The notes under the pieces are model-generated. The model saw only the letters and a list, made by a program, of their open reading frames with translations. It had not been told where the DNA came from and ran no database searches. From Streptomyces ochraceiscleroticus (lineage in GTDB: Bacteria; Actinomycetota; Actinomycetes; Streptomycetales; Streptomycetaceae), in the NCBI RefSeq assembly GCF_000720485.1, contig NZ_JOAX01000004.1, forward strand, positions 392,041 to 456,040: DNA of 64,000 nucleotides, read 5' to 3'. The position numbers and the translations under genes are program-made. Numbering within the stretch: position 1 is the stretch's first letter; each line of letters begins with the position of its first letter. Positions 62,829 to 64,000 of this stretch are shown piece by piece.

Positions 62829-63353
62829 ATGCGCACGATCACGCGCTGGACCGCAACATTGCTCGGCATAACCACCGGAGCCCTGCTCCTGGCACCACCG
62901 GCGCAAGCCAAACCGGCAACACTCCTTTGCACGGGAAGCCAGAAAATCACCTACAGCCCGCCGATGAAGCTCACAGCGCGGACCACCGCCTCCCGGGCCA
63001 AGGAGCACTACAACTGCGCCTCGATGCTCACCAACGTCCGGCGCGGCGCATGGACAGCATCCTTCACGCACAAGGCCAGCTGTCTCCTGGATGTGGACCC
63101 GGCCGCCGTCAAAGAGACCACATATAAGTGGAACACCGGAAAGTCGAGCACGGTCCGGCTCACTCTCAGCGGTGTCACGCACGCTGCCAACGGGACTACC
63201 ACGGTCACAGCCGTCGGGCCGGTCATCCACGGCCTGGGCAAAGGCAGCCTCGCCACGCGCGAAGTAGTCTATCCCGCGTTGGACTTGACGGCTTGCGCTA
63301 CTACTGGCGTGAAGTCGCTTACCGGTCTCGCCACCTTGACGATCACGCCCTGA
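62829..63353 (+). CDS. Secreted protein of unknown function
   Basis: 174 residues from ATG 62829 (AAGGA seven bases upstream); a longer frame starts at 62769. A signal peptide MRTITRWTATLLGITTGALL then LAPPAQA-KP has a good cleavage site. The mature part is Thr/Ser-rich with four Cys (CTGSQKI, HYNCASM, KASCLLD, LTACATT), compatible with two disulfides and a beta-rich fold. Base composition is lower in GC than the neighbours, suggesting horizontal arrival. I recognise no family. Confidence 0.8.
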   Translation: MRTITRWTATLLGITTGALLLAPPAQAKPATLLCTGSQKITYSPPMKLTARTTASRAKEHYNCASMLTNVRRGAWTASFTHKASCLLDVDPAAVKETTYKWNTGKSSTVRLTLSGVTHAANGTTTVTAVGPVIHGLGKGSLATREVVYPALDLTACATTGVKSLTGLATLTITP

Positions 63354-63464
63354 CCGCGCAGGTCGGTGGCTTCGCCCGGCTCCAAGCGCCGCATGCGGTC
63401 GGTCAGCGCCGCCGACTCACCGATTAGGCGTGGAGGCGCGCGCCGCATAGGGTTGCAGTACCGA

Positions 63465-63538
63465 CGCGGGGTGGAGCAGCTCGGTAGCTCGCTGGGCTCA
63501 TAACCCAGAGGTCGCAGGTTCAAATCCTGTCCCCGCTA
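63465..63538 (+). tRNA. Initiator tRNA-Met (anticodon CAT)
   Basis: CGCGGGG acceptor arm pairs with CCCCGCT, leaving the C1-T72 mismatch typical of initiator tRNA. The D arm is GAGCAGCTCGGTAGCTC, and the anticodon stem has the three initiator GC pairs (GGGCTCATAACCC, CAT at 63499-63501). The T arm is GCAGGTTCAAATCCTGT. CCA is not encoded. Confidence 0.95.
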
Positions 63539-63544
63539 CTGCTC

Positions 63545-63580
63545 CCTGGGCCTGTCAGAACATTCTCTGACAGGCCCAGG
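63545..63580 (+). terminator. Terminator after the tRNA gene
   Basis: CCTGGGCCTGTCAGA (63545-63559) pairs perfectly with TCTGACAGGCCCAGG (63566-63580), loop ACATTC, then ACTTTTG. Confidence 0.9.
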
Positions 63581-64000
63581 ACTTTTGCGCGGTCGGTTTC
63601 CTCCAGCACATAGTCGGTGAGCGCCCGGGACGCATGGCTGGCCGGCAGGCGGTCAGAAGCTCGGCGGACGTCGGCGGCGACGATGCGGGCAGCGCCGGGG
63701 AGCCAGCGCAGCCCGCCGGCAGGCGTCCTCCTCCAGCGTGGCCTTGGCCTCGCCTTATGTCAGGACGGTGGCCACCGCGCTGGTGAACCTCGCGGTCCGT
63801 GGCCTGGGGCGTCGTCCCGGCATCGCTTCGCCGGCCGGCCCCTGACCGTGCGCCTCGCCAAGGGCCCGCTTGCATGCCTGTGTTCGTTCCTGTCCCACCA
63901 TGGCGGCGAGGAGCTAGGCGGAGGCCGGCGAGGACGCTCGGGAGACGGTCACCACGGCAGGAGAGGAGTGGCCTGTTGCCCGCAACGCATCGCCGGTTGC
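63581..64000. other. Decayed region at the window edge, no intact gene
   Basis: On the minus strand GLRWLPGAARIVAADVRRAS and LPASHASRALTDYVLEETDR (about 63720-63590) look coding, but the upstream part in the same direction (from about 63900, MVGQERTQACKRALGE...) is in another frame and meets a stop near 63757. I do not recognise either piece. It reads as a frameshifted remnant beside the tRNA. Confidence 0.4.

Overview
The window is chromosomal DNA from a high-GC actinomycete, most likely a Streptomyces. The evidence is the extreme third-position GC, the frequent GTG starts, the ATGA/GTGA overlaps, GAF/ANTAR and STAS proteins, a Pls-type carrier/acyltransferase, and an intergenic repeat of the kind scattered through Streptomyces genomes. 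There is no rRNA operon, CRISPR array or intact mobile element. One tRNA gene (initiator tRNA-Met) lies near the right edge.

Layout, left half. 1-5.4 kb: two divergent transcription units, aldehyde dehydrogenase (partial) / acetoacetate-decarboxylase family / ferredoxin reductase / ferredoxin on the left and glutamine-synthetase-like / cytochrome P450 on the right, with two copies of a TTTGGYGTCAAA palindrome between them. This set resembles oxidative amine-degradation clusters. 5.4-7.6 kb: lipoprotein, Tat-exported catalase-family peroxidase and cytochrome b561. 7.7-10.5 kb: STAS protein, GAF-ANTAR regulator, small membrane protein, beta-carbonic anhydrase. 10.7-14.0 kb: a four-gene minus-strand operon made of a 50-residue repeat-bearing peptide, a PaaK/coenzyme-F390-synthetase-like adenylating enzyme, a small protein with a D-x-FWHY motif and an MFS exporter. 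I regard this as a candidate undescribed ribosomal peptide (RiPP) system and the best lead in the window. 14.3-21.5 kb: ATP-dependent DNA ligase with a NUDIX hydrolase, a nucleotidyltransferase, an FAD monooxygenase with a SnoaL-like partner and divergent LysR regulator, and a two-component system. 21.8-24.4 kb: a Pls (epsilon-poly-lysine synthetase)-type membrane protein that has no adenylation domain.

Right half. 24.4-34.7 kb: GAF histidine kinase, serine hydrolase, GntR/nitrilase/APC permease, TetR with an MFS exporter carrying C-terminal carboxypeptidase-regulatory repeats, and a Sfp-type phosphopantetheinyl transferase. 34.9-39.7 kb: DoxX, a repeat protein, RDD and DUF1269 membrane proteins, and a large LuxR-type ATPase regulator. 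40.0-43.9 kb: sugar MFS permease, then GntR-nanK-nanE for N-acetylmannosamine. 43.9-47.6 kb: PaoABC-type molybdenum hydroxylase. 47.7-52.5 kb: rhamnose operon (rhaI, rhaD fused to a dehydrogenase, rhaB). 52.6-53.2 kb: Dps. 53.4-53.9 kb: remnants of an integrase and of a LacI regulator. 54.0-62.1 kb: LacI regulator and a sugar-acid operon (2-hydroxyacid dehydrogenase, ManD, UxuB, gulonate/idonate-type dehydrogenase, MHS permease) followed by a broken SDR gene. 62.1-64 kb: mostly decayed sequence with one secreted protein and the tRNA.

How the genes work together. Most blocks are small self-contained catabolic or export cassettes, each with its own regulator. Two links cross blocks. A TGAAWCGWTTCA-like operator sits both upstream of rhaI and, in variant form, upstream of the 40-kb sugar permease, which suggests shared control. 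The Sfp-type transferase at 34 kb could activate the carrier domain of the Pls-type protein at 22 kb. Annotations are from reading sequence and recalled family knowledge only; no database search was run.
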